IMG/VR virus record: IMGVR_UViG_3300000234_000027
Location: 1 to 24,581 of that record
Source: a virus
Length of the DNA stretch: 24,581 bases
Strand: one strand, 5' to 3'
Shown here piece by piece: positions 1-7,497 of the stretch. The notes below the pieces were generated by a model. That model did not search any database, was not told where the DNA came from, and saw only the letters and a list, made by a program, of their open reading frames with translations. The position numbers were made by a program, and so were the translations under genes. Numbering within the stretch: the stretch's first letter is position 1; every line of letters starts with the position of its first letter.

Positions 1-501
1 GATGATACAGATTCTTCCTGCGCTTGGGACTAGATTCACATCTAGGATTCTTGAAGCTGAAGCAATATTTGCTTTCCCTAGTGACGCAACTCCTGCGGTC
101 GTAGCGTCAGGGCTAATAGCGTCCATAATTGACTCATCGATTGCTCTTGCAATTTCATGAACGATTATGTCTCTAATTTCGCCTTGGTACTTTGGGTTAG
201 CTTGGTACTTTGCCCAATCAGTAATATCGACGGGATAAACTGCACTTCTATTAACGATTAAATCCGTACTTGTGATCAATGGCACTTGTGGATCGTATGC
301 CTCATTATCACTTGTTAATATTTGCGCACGGCCTGGAGTTTTAAACTGTTGAACCTTAACAGTATCACCCCAACTCTTGATCTCACCTTCGTAAACATTT
401 TGAACCAACGCCGCTATGCCGAGTTGTGGACGCAATTCCTTATAAAAATCGTTTGCCCACACCTCTTTTACTATCGGCGAGTATTCCGCTTTAGTTAACA
501 T
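1..501 (-). CDS. Major capsid protein, N-terminal part (truncated by window edge)
   Basis: The reading frame is open from an ATG at 501 to the left edge, giving 167 codons with no stop. The start follows an AGGAG ribosome-binding site about 7 bases upstream. The visible protein begins MLTKAEYSPIVKEVWANDFY and continues with GDTVKVQQF and an acidic helix near IDESIMDAI, the style of P22/HK97-fold coat proteins. It would build the procapsid shell. Its place directly after the scaffold-like gene and at the end of terS-terL-portal order supports the call. The family subtype is inferred, because the C-terminal two thirds or so lie outside the window. Confidence 0.8.
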   Translation of the reverse strand, partial: MLTKAEYSPIVKEVWANDFYKELRPQLGIAALVQNVYEGEIKSWGDTVKVQQFKTPGRAQILTSDNEAYDPQVPLITSTDLIVNRSAVYPVDITDWAKYQANPKYQGEIRDIIVHEIARAIDESIMDAISPDATTAGVASLGKANIASASRILDVNLVPSAGRICII

Positions 502-531
502 TTTCTTTTCTCCTTTTTAAAAGGAAAAAAA

Positions 532-1191
532 CTAATGAATTAGGCCTTCTCTTTGCATCTTTCTGACCGTTTCTTCGTATCTTTCTGGATGCTTTTCTCT
601 GATCATCATTAAATAACCCATCGGATCGCTATGAAAGCTGGTAACATTTTCGACCACGGGAGTATGGTTATCAGTCTTAACTGCCTTAGTTCCTTTAAAA
701 TAAATCCGATTTAGTCTTTCGTCCATTTCGCATCTATCAAAAAATTCAGTTACACCCCTGACCGTCCCAGATTCTCTGTCATATTTTACTGCTCCATGCC
801 CTGTTGCTCCGTACATCAAATCCCAATCGGGACAATTACGCTTTGAAGCCTCAGTCTCTAGTGCAATAGCAATATTGTCCAACTCTTCACGTTCCCTGTA
901 AGAGGTAATTTCACCCCTTAGGTTTTCAATGACTTGATCCTTGTTGCCTTCTGCAAGTAGTCTTTCTTCCTCAAGTTTTTGTTTTTGTCTTTTGTGACTC
1001 TTAGATTCTTCTAATAGTCTTGCATTTGTTGCCTGTAACTTTTGAAAATCTTCAAACGATACAGTTTTTGGTACCACTATTTCTGGTAACCCTTCATCTG
1101 TTAACGCATCAACGTTCGTTGTCACGTCATCTAATTGTGCCACTTCTGGCCTTTTAATCGGTGCCACTTCTGGCGTGTTTTTTGTAGTCAA
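532..1191 (-). CDS. Probable capsid scaffolding protein
   Basis: This 219-residue, highly charged protein has a long predicted coiled coil at about residues 45-105 (repeated K/E/Q/R heptads) and a basic C-terminus ending in KMQREGLIH. Both features are usual for phage scaffold proteins, which line the inside of the procapsid and bind coat through a basic C-terminal helix. It sits 30 bases upstream of the major capsid gene, the usual scaffold position. No ATG is available near the front. The frame starts with TTG at 1191, six bases after AAGGGGG, so a TTG start is likely. No catalytic motif is seen and the call rests on composition and position. Confidence 0.65.
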   Translation of the reverse strand: MTTKNTPEVAPIKRPEVAQLDDVTTNVDALTDEGLPEIVVPKTVSFEDFQKLQATNARLLEESKSHKRQKQKLEEERLLAEGNKDQVIENLRGEITSYREREELDNIAIALETEASKRNCPDWDLMYGATGHGAVKYDRESGTVRGVTEFFDRCEMDERLNRIYFKGTKAVKTDNHTPVVENVTSFHSDPMGYLMMIREKHPERYEETVRKMQREGLIH

Positions 1192-1207
1192 AATTTGCCC
1201 CCTTTTG

Positions 1208-1759
1208 CTACGATTTATCCAACTCTCGTTTTACTGCCCTTTTAAAAGTATCAACAAAACGCTTAGAGTTTATTATTTTATCAATATCGCCCTTCGACAA
1301 GTGGAAAAACGGTCTTTTAATAATATCTTTTGTGACCGTGTGCCCGTTTCTCAACACTGGACGCCCTTTTGAATCCCTTTGGATTCGACGGATGCCCTCT
1401 TCTGCTCCCCTGAGTTTACCATAATCATCAGACGAAACGCTTATAGTAATTGTATCACCGTTCGTCGATGCTACAAACATATTTTCTAACATATCGCCCG
1501 ATAAAGTTAAATCAACATTTGTCTGACCCTTTTCCGTTGCGTAATTTTTTGCGTAAGGCTTAGAGTCTAAATTATACTCCTTACCCTGAGCAGTAACCCC
1601 TTTACCTGATCTTGTCCTGTTCCTTATTTGCTCCAAGATCACCGTCCCTAAAAGGTTTTTGTCCTCTTCCGAAAGTATCTTTAGGTTCTTCTTTAGCTCC
1701 TGATTCGCTGTTATTAACCTGCTCAGGCTCAGTGTTTTCGTTTGACTGACGATTGGCAT
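1208..1759 (-). CDS. Putative head-completion / neck protein
   Basis: A 183-residue protein carries RTRSGKGV followed by a Y-rich stretch (PYAKNYATEKG) and VDLTLSGDMLENM. This arrangement is common in phage virion-morphogenesis and HK97-gp10-like head-tail connector proteins. It would act at the portal vertex during head completion or tail joining. The ATG at 1759 has a strong GAGGTG site five bases upstream, so the start is firm. The first 158 bases overlap the portal gene in a different frame. The stop is 16 bases before the scaffold-like gene. The family assignment is from motif style, not a database match. Confidence 0.6.
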   Translation of the reverse strand: MPIVSQTKTLSLSRLITANQELKKNLKILSEEDKNLLGTVILEQIRNRTRSGKGVTAQGKEYNLDSKPYAKNYATEKGQTNVDLTLSGDMLENMFVASTNGDTITISVSSDDYGKLRGAEEGIRRIQRDSKGRPVLRNGHTVTKDIIKRPFFHLSKGDIDKIINSKRFVDTFKRAVKRELDKS

Positions 1760-3290
1760 TTTTCACCTCTTCCAGTTGTCTGATCATTTTCTCATCGTTA
1801 TACGCTTGAATCTCATCTTCTCTTTGTCTAGCGTCTTGCTCTGATAAGTTTTCGTTGAACCTCATGTGTTTTTCATGAGGAAGTATGAACCCGTTTTCAC
1901 CAAGATACACAATAGTTGAGGCTTTCTCTTTTTCAGTTGTCATCGGCTTTATTGTGTTAAATGTTAGCCTCAACTTATATTTTTTATCGTTGAGCAATTC
2001 CTTATTAACTGTCGGATACTCTTCTGGCCAGGTATTACTCTTTTTCATGTATTGAAGATATTTCATTATCACTTTAAAATTTGCTTTTTCTGAATTAACG
2101 TACCTTTTTTGTTGATCTTCAATATTATCAATAGTCTCTGAATCTGCTATTAGCCGATCAATCGCACTTGCGAAATTAGTCGCTGCTAATTCTCCACTTA
2201 CTTTGTCAGTGGTTAAGTCATTAGTTGTTAATAGAATCCTAGTTATCGCTAGAGCAATGTCTAAATGCCCTTTCAGATCGGGATTCGGATTAGCAAACTC
2301 AAACTTGCTTTTTCCGTCACGGTTCGGGATCGCCACGACATGAGTAGGCCCTGTCTTGTTTATCGCTGGTGGAGTATCTCCATCATAGTAAACGACCGCT
2401 TGACCATACCCTTGAAGTGCTGCAATAGAAACAATGTCGGTAAAGATCAAATTGAGGTCTTTTGAAACCTCGGCTATCTCATTTCCGTAAGGGTAAAATT
2501 GGCCTTCCGTAGCCAGCTTCACCCCGACGAAAGGCATTGTCCCTATTGGGTTAACGCCGCTTACATTCTCTTCATTTTTAAAAACTGCATGAGCGAAAAC
2601 AACGCCCTCTTTTTGCAATTTTTGGTCAACCATCGTCTGTTTGAGCTTTGCAAAAGTGAAATTTTGGTCTTTGCTCCACACTGTATAAATCCCCAGAACC
2701 TCGGAATTTTTAAAATTTGGGTCTGTTATGTCCCAATCAATGAACCTTTCAACATTGTAGTATAGTGACACGTCTTGCTTGAATACTATTATCTCGGCTT
2801 TTGTTTTTGTTTTGTTTGGAATTGCAGTAAAAAGGTTCTGAGGCAAAGGTTTAACCCTAATTAGCCCATCGTCACCAATATAAGTGAAAAGTTCGACGTA
2901 ATTATGGTTAGAATATAGGTTATTTGCTTTTGCCATTACAGCATTAATATTTTCGTTTGTTTCCGAGATATCATCAAAAATAATCCCAAAAAGCTCGGTT
3001 AGCTCTTTATTTACTACCCCTTCAATGTCAACAATTTCCCTTGTCGCTCCTGCGGAATAGCACCGAGACAATTTTCTAATGATTTTACGGCCTATGGCCA
3101 AATCAATAACCGTCATCTCATTATAAGATTCGGGATATTTCTGGATTAAATCTTCTGATATAATCCTCTTTTGATTCCCGTTAACGATATTGTGCGCCCT
3201 TGTGTGTTTGTTGATTCTATCCGTATTTTCAGAAGATTCGACCATACCGACCAAGTAAGCTAGCATTTTAGGGTCTTTTAAGTTGTCCAT
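1602..3290 (-). CDS. Portal protein
   Basis: A 562-residue protein lies directly downstream of the large terminase, the standard place for a portal. The N-terminal half has an early conserved-looking block (DLAIGRKIIRKLSRCYSAGA, about residues 62-81), and a central segment with NPIGTMPFVGVK and SKDLNLIFTDIVSIAALQGYG resembles SPP1-gp6-type portals. The C-terminus is hydrophilic and rich in Q, N, E and K, as portals often are. Twelve subunits would form the DNA-entry ring at one capsid vertex. The ATG at 3290 abuts the terL stop and is preceded by GAGG within the terL end, suggesting translational coupling. Its last 158 bases are also coding in another frame for the neck-like protein. Confidence 0.82.
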   Translation of the reverse strand: MDNLKDPKMLAYLVGMVESSENTDRINKHTRAHNIVNGNQKRIISEDLIQKYPESYNEMTVIDLAIGRKIIRKLSRCYSAGATREIVDIEGVVNKELTELFGIIFDDISETNENINAVMAKANNLYSNHNYVELFTYIGDDGLIRVKPLPQNLFTAIPNKTKTKAEIIVFKQDVSLYYNVERFIDWDITDPNFKNSEVLGIYTVWSKDQNFTFAKLKQTMVDQKLQKEGVVFAHAVFKNEENVSGVNPIGTMPFVGVKLATEGQFYPYGNEIAEVSKDLNLIFTDIVSIAALQGYGQAVVYYDGDTPPAINKTGPTHVVAIPNRDGKSKFEFANPNPDLKGHLDIALAITRILLTTNDLTTDKVSGELAATNFASAIDRLIADSETIDNIEDQQKRYVNSEKANFKVIMKYLQYMKKSNTWPEEYPTVNKELLNDKKYKLRLTFNTIKPMTTEKEKASTIVYLGENGFILPHEKHMRFNENLSEQDARQREDEIQAYNDEKMIRQLEEVKNANRQSNENTEPEQVNNSESGAKEEPKDTFGRGQKPFRDGDLGANKEQDKIR

Positions 3291-4712
3291 TTATCTGATC
3301 CTCATAGTTTGAATTATCTGACTTTGTTTAAACTCGTCCATTCCATGCTCATAAACGCAATAATATTCCAGTGCAGATTGCGAGTGCGAACACCAATCAT
3401 GAAGCGGCTTATCATTCTCTCCGTGTTCTTTCTCAGGAAATTTGTAGTTATCCATAGTGTCCACGAAAAAAGTTAAACTCTTAGATATTATAATCCGATC
3501 GCCCTCGCCAAGCAAGCGAACTGATTGTAAACGGTTCTTTATCACGTTTGGAAGTTTAAATCTTAGTCTAATTTTGTATCTGTCCCAAACCCAAGAAGCA
3601 ATAGAATCGCCGCTGATTCGCTCCCTATTTCTCCCGTCGGGATCTCCATACCAACCCGAAACGTCACCTATTGTCAATTTCCACTTACTTAATTGTTCTG
3701 CTATTTTGTTCATAATTTTCGGAAAAATCGTATCTTGCGTTTCGAAATGACCTATAATGTAGACAATATTCCCATAGTCCTGCAGAAAAATGACGCTAGT
3801 TGGATCACCTATACCAAAATCCATCGTAACAAAAAGAGGATGATTTCTATTGTACTCAATTTCCTTATTAGCGTGTTTCTCGACGTCAAACCATTGATGT
3901 ACCCTCCCCTTGGTAGATTTAGAGTACGAAATATCTATTTCTTGAGCAATTTGCTCTGCTGTTAAAAGCCCCTTCATCTTATTGTACCATTCTTGATTTT
4001 TGTTTGGATGTTTTTGCCAGTGGAGAGTTATTCTATCGATCTCGGTCTGCCATCTCAACCGTGCAAACTCGTTACCTTTTCCGTTAGGCGTAGAACCATA
4101 AATCAGAACATCAGACGTTTGAGATACAGCTTCTTGGACTATACTCGATCTTGGGACATGGGCAAACTCGTCTATAAAATAAATAGATTTACGACCACCT
4201 CTTCCTATATTGTCCCCACCTTCACCGCTTACGCTTGTGTTCAACTCAGGCAAATTAATCTGAAGGCTTTTACTGTGAATATTGCGGTTAAACGAATAAA
4301 GCCAATTTGGTAACTTGGCCAAGAGAAACCGCACCTTCTCAACCAAACTGTCCATGTCGCCGATCGTATCAACAAGACCTGCTTTCCTCGAACCTATCCC
4401 AGCACTAAAATTTCTTTCAGTGATCATCTTCCAAGTAATCCAACCCAGAAAACACCATGAAAACCCCATATCTCGACTTTTCTCAACTAACAAAGGACGT
4501 TTTAAATTATACGCTCTATCTATTGCGGCGATTAACTCCAACTGAAATTCCCACGGGCGAAAAGGCATAATTTTAACAGTTGCCCTTGGATCATAAGTAA
4601 AAAGGAAATACTCGAAAAAATATTTCCAATCATTATTGATCAGCAATTTCAACTTTCTTTGCAAAACTTCATCATTTTGCGCCATACTTAAAAGTTGCAA
4701 TCGCTTTTTCAT
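3291..4712 (-). CDS. terL: Terminase large subunit
   Basis: A 473-residue packaging motor with the expected two-domain layout. The ATPase half has a variant Walker A (EKSRDMGFSW, about residues 77-86), Walker B with the catalytic pair (YFIDEFAH, D181/E182) and the coupling motif (YGSTPNGKG, 205-213). The nuclease half shows MDFGIGDP (D298), YGDPDG (about 355-360) and HDW near residue 439, fitting the three-acid RNase H-like site. It cuts concatemers and drives DNA into the prohead through the portal. The ATG at 4712 lacks a clear ribosome-binding site; the Met at residue 10 is an alternative. A gap of 132 bases separates it from the upstream small subunit. Confidence 0.95.
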   Translation of the reverse strand: MKKRLQLLSMAQNDEVLQRKLKLLINNDWKYFFEYFLFTYDPRATVKIMPFRPWEFQLELIAAIDRAYNLKRPLLVEKSRDMGFSWCFLGWITWKMITERNFSAGIGSRKAGLVDTIGDMDSLVEKVRFLLAKLPNWLYSFNRNIHSKSLQINLPELNTSVSGEGGDNIGRGGRKSIYFIDEFAHVPRSSIVQEAVSQTSDVLIYGSTPNGKGNEFARLRWQTEIDRITLHWQKHPNKNQEWYNKMKGLLTAEQIAQEIDISYSKSTKGRVHQWFDVEKHANKEIEYNRNHPLFVTMDFGIGDPTSVIFLQDYGNIVYIIGHFETQDTIFPKIMNKIAEQLSKWKLTIGDVSGWYGDPDGRNRERISGDSIASWVWDRYKIRLRFKLPNVIKNRLQSVRLLGEGDRIIISKSLTFFVDTMDNYKFPEKEHGENDKPLHDWCSHSQSALEYYCVYEHGMDEFKQSQIIQTMRIR

Positions 4713-4844
4713 ACTGTTAAAATCTGCTTATGAAAAAACAACAAATTGATCTGATTAAAAAGTATTTTGCTAGTGTAGAGGAAGGGATAGAAATTTTTTG
4801 CATCAAACTTCAACGGTGCCCCTCTTTTTTTCTTCAAGAAAAAA

Positions 4845-5330
4845 TTAATTTAAAAGATTCCGTAGCTCCTCCGCAACTTGGTCAACCGAAAGATTCTCAA
4901 TCTCCGAAGAAGTCAAAACAATCTTAGTCTCTGTTTTTGTTTCGGTCTTTTCGCTCCACCCGTGATTATTCTGCATCATGAATTTTGCAAAAGAAGCTGG
5001 TGCCAGCCCCGTCATCGTATTTGCTACAATAAAATCGTGTTGCAAGTTTTTCGCAATGCCCCAAGATAAAAGAAATTCGGGATGTTCTTTCTTCCATGTT
5101 TGAAGCGTCACGTCAGTGGTGAAGATACTCGCCGCAAAACCTGCGAAAGTAGGCGGTGGATTCGGGTATATTTTAACAGTTTTTCCAAGATTCCCGTTTT
5201 TCGTCATATATGGTTCCTCGACTTCCCTTGTTTTCGGTATAGAGAAATATTCAATCAGCTTTTCGCAATAACTGGGCCTATATTTACTTTTTCTTCCCAC
5301 TTTTTGCTTTATTTCAACTCTTTTTGTCAT
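4845..5330 (-). CDS. terS: Terminase small subunit
   Basis: A 161-residue protein opens with a basic arm (GRKSKYRPSYCEKLIEYFS). It continues with a helical DNA-binding region containing FAASIFTTDVTLQTWKKEHPEF, typical of small terminases that recognise pac or cos DNA and hand it to TerL. The central NGLAP-like segment (MTGLAPASFAKFMMQNNHGW) and acidic C-terminus also fit. The ATG at 5330 has AAGGGG six bases upstream. It is the first gene after the hairpin terminator at 5440-5468 and a candidate promoter at about 5350, so it probably heads the late transcription unit. Confidence 0.85.
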   Translation of the reverse strand: MTKRVEIKQKVGRKSKYRPSYCEKLIEYFSIPKTREVEEPYMTKNGNLGKTVKIYPNPPPTFAGFAASIFTTDVTLQTWKKEHPEFLLSWGIAKNLQHDFIVANTMTGLAPASFAKFMMQNNHGWSEKTETKTETKIVLTSSEIENLSVDQVAEELRNLLN

Positions 5331-5344
5331 TTTTTACCCCTTAA

Positions 5345-5380
5345 AATCAATAATACCATAAAAAAACATTAGATTTACAG
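5345..5380 (-). promoter_or_regulatory. Candidate promoter for the terS/late operon
   Basis: Reading leftwards, an extended -10 (TGG then TATTAT, with TATTAT at 5350-5355) lies just upstream of terS. A weak -35-like CTGTAA/TGTAAA lies 18-19 bases further up. The implied transcript would begin near 5343, giving a very short leader that just holds the AAGGGG site. It is placed downstream of the terminator that closes the early region. The -35 is poor, so an activator or a phage-specified factor may be needed. This is inference from sequence only. Confidence 0.4.
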
Positions 5381-5427
5381 TATTTCTTTTGTTAGTGTTT
5401 CCTTATCTTTTTTTTAACACTCCATTT

Positions 5428-5468
5428 AAAAAAAATTGTAAGAGGATAGTTTTTTTGATTATCCTCTT
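5428..5468 (-). terminator. Hairpin terminator closing the accessory operon (possibly bidirectional)
   Basis: A perfect 9-bp stem (5440-5448 with 5460-5468) has an 11-base loop. On the minus strand it is followed by ACAATTTTTTTT (5428-5439), a good Rho-independent signal. The stop codon of the last accessory gene lies inside the structure. On the plus strand the arm runs into TTTTCTTT, so it may also act in that direction. It separates the replication/accessory genes from terS. Confidence 0.75.
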
Positions 5469-5635
5469 TTCTTTACCTTCCCCATTTGCAGTTTTTCCTT
5501 CAGAATAGCATCTAAACACTCTGCCTTTCCCGTAAAAATCATTTTGTCCTCAACCTTTAGCCAATCTAAAGACTCACTGTGTTGATAGCGCTTTGAAAAC
5601 CACCGACTAAACCTTTTGCCTAATTTGTCCTTCAT
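5459..5635 (-). CDS. Small hypothetical protein (58 aa)
   Basis: The ATG at 5635 gives a 58-residue basic protein starting MKDKLGKRFSRWFSKRY and ending in a K/R-rich tail. A longer reading from 5683 would overlap the upstream gene by 44 bases. The 5635 start is preferred because AGGAG lies eight bases upstream and the previous stop (5640-5642) is just before it. It is the last gene of the accessory operon, with its stop inside the terminator hairpin. Function is not recognised. The basic, aromatic N-terminal helix could bind nucleic acid or membrane, but this is only a description. Confidence 0.65.
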   Translation of the reverse strand: MKDKLGKRFSRWFSKRYQHSESLDWLKVEDKMIFTGKAECLDAILKEKLQMGKVKKRG

Positions 5636-5639
5636 ATCC

Positions 5640-5879
5640 CTAACTCCTGTTTTTATAAATGGTACACCCGTTAGTTTCTTCAATATCGTAATATTTGCTT
5701 TTTAAAAACAATGAGCAAGGAACCCAGTAAGTGAGATACCTTTGCGATTCCTCGTCAAAAAGATTTAAAACCTCTACATCGGAAGATTTTACCTCATAAC
5801 ACGCTACATAACCTTGAGGAAACTCATTGTCTGCGTTTGCCACAATAAAATTCCTAACTGATAACTTTATATCGCCCAT
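5640..5879 (-). CDS. Hypothetical protein (79 aa)
   Basis: A 79-residue protein starts at an ATG (5879) preceded by GGAGGAG. It has alternating hydrophobic strands (LSVRNFIVA, YVACYEVK) and an aromatic-rich C-terminal half with RYLTYWVP and SKYYDIEE, suggesting a small mostly beta fold. There are no membrane segments and no recognisable motif. It sits two bases downstream of the acidic paralog at 5882-6244, so the two are probably translated from one message. Function unknown. Confidence 0.7.
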   Translation of the reverse strand: MGDIKLSVRNFIVANADNEFPQGYVACYEVKSSDVEVLNLFDEESQRYLTYWVPCSLFLKSKYYDIEETNGCTIYKNRS

Positions 5880-5881
5880 TT

Positions 5882-6244
5882 TTACTCCTCCGTTTTATCG
5901 ATCTCTTTTTTTGTTAATACACCACCAACAACCTCGAAAACGTCGTTTTTATCCTCTTCAAAAAAAAAGTATCTCGTTTGAATATAGTTACTTAGTGTTT
6001 TATTGATTCCTATTAAGATTTCTTCATCGAGCAAATCCGCTTCTAAAATAAAGTCATTGATATGACAATGAACTATATCAATAAGATCAAGTTTAGGAAC
6101 TGGAACTGATTTACACCTATAAAATATTTCACCCTCTTCCACATCCTCCATCTCTTCTAAATCTTCTTCTGAGTAGTAATTATAATCGCTAACCCTGTAA
6201 TAATAATCACACACGCCTACCTCTTTACAAACATCATTTAACAT
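5882..6244 (-). CDS. Acidic hypothetical protein, copy B of a tandem paralog pair
   Basis: This 120-residue acidic protein is clearly related along its whole length to the product at 6500-6847. Shared features are CDY..RV near the start, EEGEIF..C followed by VPVPKLDLIDIVHCHI (about residues 37-62), and a later IQ.RYF...E...VFEV block (about 88-106). The shared Cys and His positions could be structural or metal ligands. The ATG at 6244 has AGGGGG upstream. A membrane-anchored basic protein is encoded between the two copies. I do not recognise the family. The acidity and duplication in a phage accessory operon recall host-takeover or anti-defence proteins, but nothing in the sequence proves a role. 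Confidence 0.75.
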   Translation of the reverse strand: MLNDVCKEVGVCDYYYRVSDYNYYSEEDLEEMEDVEEGEIFYRCKSVPVPKLDLIDIVHCHINDFILEADLLDEEILIGINKTLSNYIQTRYFFFEEDKNDVFEVVGGVLTKKEIDKTEE

Positions 6245-6281
6245 TGTTTCCCCCTTAGCCTATTTAGGCCGATTAATTTAC

Positions 6282-6506
6282 TCAATTTTTCCTCTTTCGA
6301 ATCTTCTCTAATTTACTTCGCTTTCCCAACATTTCTGCCCGTTCCCTTTTTTGCCTCAGAAATTTTTTTCTCCGTTCCTTCTTGCGTCTAAAAAACTCTT
6401 CTTTTTCCTGTTTCCTTTTCTCTTCCAATCTTCTTTTCACCCTTTCGCTTGATCCAACTTGGACAAAGAGGAAAATTATAATTGCAGAGCTTATTATTAT
6501 CAACAT
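6282..6506 (-). CDS. Small membrane-anchored basic coiled-coil protein (74 aa)
   Basis: The N-terminus is one strongly hydrophobic segment (LIIISSAIIIFLFVQV, residues 2-17). It is followed by about 50 residues that are almost all K, R and E (ERVKRRLEEKRKQEKEEFF and on), a probable cytoplasmic helix or coiled coil. The design is an inner-membrane anchor with a very basic tail, able in principle to hold acidic partners or nucleic acid at the membrane. It overlaps the end of the 6500-6847 gene by seven bases and lies between two acidic paralogs. An i-spanin-like role is conceivable from the topology, but the location far from the lysis genes argues against it. The start has only a weak GGGA site. 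Confidence 0.65.
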   Translation of the reverse strand: MLIIISSAIIIFLFVQVGSSERVKRRLEEKRKQEKEEFFRRKKERRKKFLRQKRERAEMLGKRSKLEKIRKRKN

Positions 6507-6847
6507 TTCCCAGACCCGTTATTCTTGGATCTCCATTCTAAAAACTCTCTCGAAACCTTAAAAACTTTACTTCTATTTTCCTTCATACAAAAATATTTTG
6601 ATTGAATGAAGTCATTTATTTTGGCCTCCATATCAGTTAAAAACTCTTTGTCGGACTCATGCAACTCTTTGAGTTCAATACATTCTGAAATGTGAGTAAA
6701 AACAAAATCCACCAAGTCAATCTTAGGAATCGGCACCTGATCGCAATGCCAAAATATTTCACCCTCTTCCAAATCTTGTATTTTTTCCCAACCTTCCTTT
6801 CTGAGGATTTCACAAGTTTTTACCCTACAAAAATAATCACAATTCAT
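6500..6847 (-). CDS. Hypothetical protein, copy A of a tandem paralog pair
   Basis: A 115-residue protein starts at an ATG (6847) with GGAGGG upstream. It aligns to the 5882-6244 product: CDYFCRV, LEEGEIFWHC, VPIPKIDLVDFVFTHI, then INDFIQSKYF and VFKV. The copies have diverged strongly but keep an identical order of motifs, so the duplication is old or has been under diversifying selection. It ends in a basic C-terminus (SKNNGSGKC). No catalytic motif or membrane segment is visible and no family is recognised. Confidence 0.75.
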   Translation of the reverse strand: MNCDYFCRVKTCEILRKEGWEKIQDLEEGEIFWHCDQVPIPKIDLVDFVFTHISECIELKELHESDKEFLTDMEAKINDFIQSKYFCMKENRSKVFKVSREFLEWRSKNNGSGKC

Positions 6848-6863
6848 ACGCTAACCCTCCTCT

Positions 6864-7328
6864 CTACATCATACTCATAAATCTATAAACTTTAGCGTGT
6901 TTTCCTGCCTTAACCCCAACTGGATAAAACCAACCATTATTACAAAGCGCTATTCCAAACTCAGCATCATTCGATATCGTATCATGTCTAATTCTGTTGT
7001 CGGTAGAAGCCGTTTTAATATCTATTAAAAAATAAGCTCCATTTCTAATAGCAACAATATCAACCGAATTGTCGCTTTCGTGTTTCTCATTTACTGTAAA
7101 TCCTTTCTGTTTTAACATTTCTCTAAAATCACTTTCAGTTTCCATTTTCAACCCCTTATTTGACTTAGGATTATTCCTAATGTTCCCTTCTGTTCCCCCA
7201 CCAAAATAACCAAGACACTCCTTACAGCAGTTTTCCCTTACCCACATTCTCTCCGCCAACAAAGAGGCAATCATTGCATCTTTGTTAATTAACTCCATTT
7301 CTAATTGATCTCGGTCTTTGTCAACCAT
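6864..7328 (-). CDS. PD-(D/E)XK-like nuclease (putative)
   Basis: The C-terminal two thirds of this 154-residue protein look like a small PD-(D/E)XK nuclease. A helix (ETESDFREMLKQKGF, about 63-77) is followed by a strand with D90 (SVDIVA), then the second strand FLIDIKTA with D103 and K105. Holliday-junction resolvases and some restriction enzymes share this layout. The N-terminal 50 residues are a short helix and a Cys cluster (C34, C35, C38) before a Gly-rich linker. It would cut DNA using divalent metal. Start ATG 7328 has GAGGTG upstream. Target and role (resolution, host DNA degradation, defence) cannot be told. The family match is by eye. Confidence 0.6.
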   Translation of the reverse strand: MVDKDRDQLEMELINKDAMIASLLAERMWVRENCCKECLGYFGGGTEGNIRNNPKSNKGLKMETESDFREMLKQKGFTVNEKHESDNSVDIVAIRNGAYFLIDIKTASTDNRIRHDTISNDAEFGIALCNNGWFYPVGVKAGKHAKVYRFMSMM

Positions 7329-7341
7329 TTTTCACCTCAAT

Positions 7342-7497
7342 TTAGTCTACGATTATTCCTAGAATTTTTCTTATTTCAAAATTAAACCCGTCATATTTTT
7401 CTTTCTCTATTTTTCTCAATAATTCATCTCTTCGCCAAATCTCGTATTCTAACTCTCTTATATATGCCCTCAGCGTTTTGATTTCGTCCTCACTCAT
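7342..7497 (-). CDS. Small coiled-coil protein (51 aa)
   Basis: A 51-residue frame runs from ATG at 7497 to TAA at 7342. It has a strong AGGAGAGG site about six bases upstream, overlaps the end of the preceding gene by eight bases, and fills an otherwise empty gap before the nuclease-like gene. The product starts MSEDEIKTLRAYIRELEYEI and forms one charged amphipathic helix, then a short C-terminal LGIIVD. The ribosome-binding site and tight packing argue for a real gene. Function unknown; it could dimerise or partner a neighbour. Confidence 0.65.
   Translation of the reverse strand: MSEDEIKTLRAYIRELEYEIWRRDELLRKIEKEKYDGFNFEIRKILGIIVD

Noticed and set aside
4800-4850. A/T hairpin between terS and terL
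   Set aside because: The stem is almost entirely A-T with a tiny loop and no clean T-run after it; a terminator here would also block terL.
4730-4927. Plus-strand 65-codon frame between terL and terS
   Set aside because: It has no ribosome-binding site, runs into terS antisense and has low-complexity ends. No support beyond being open.
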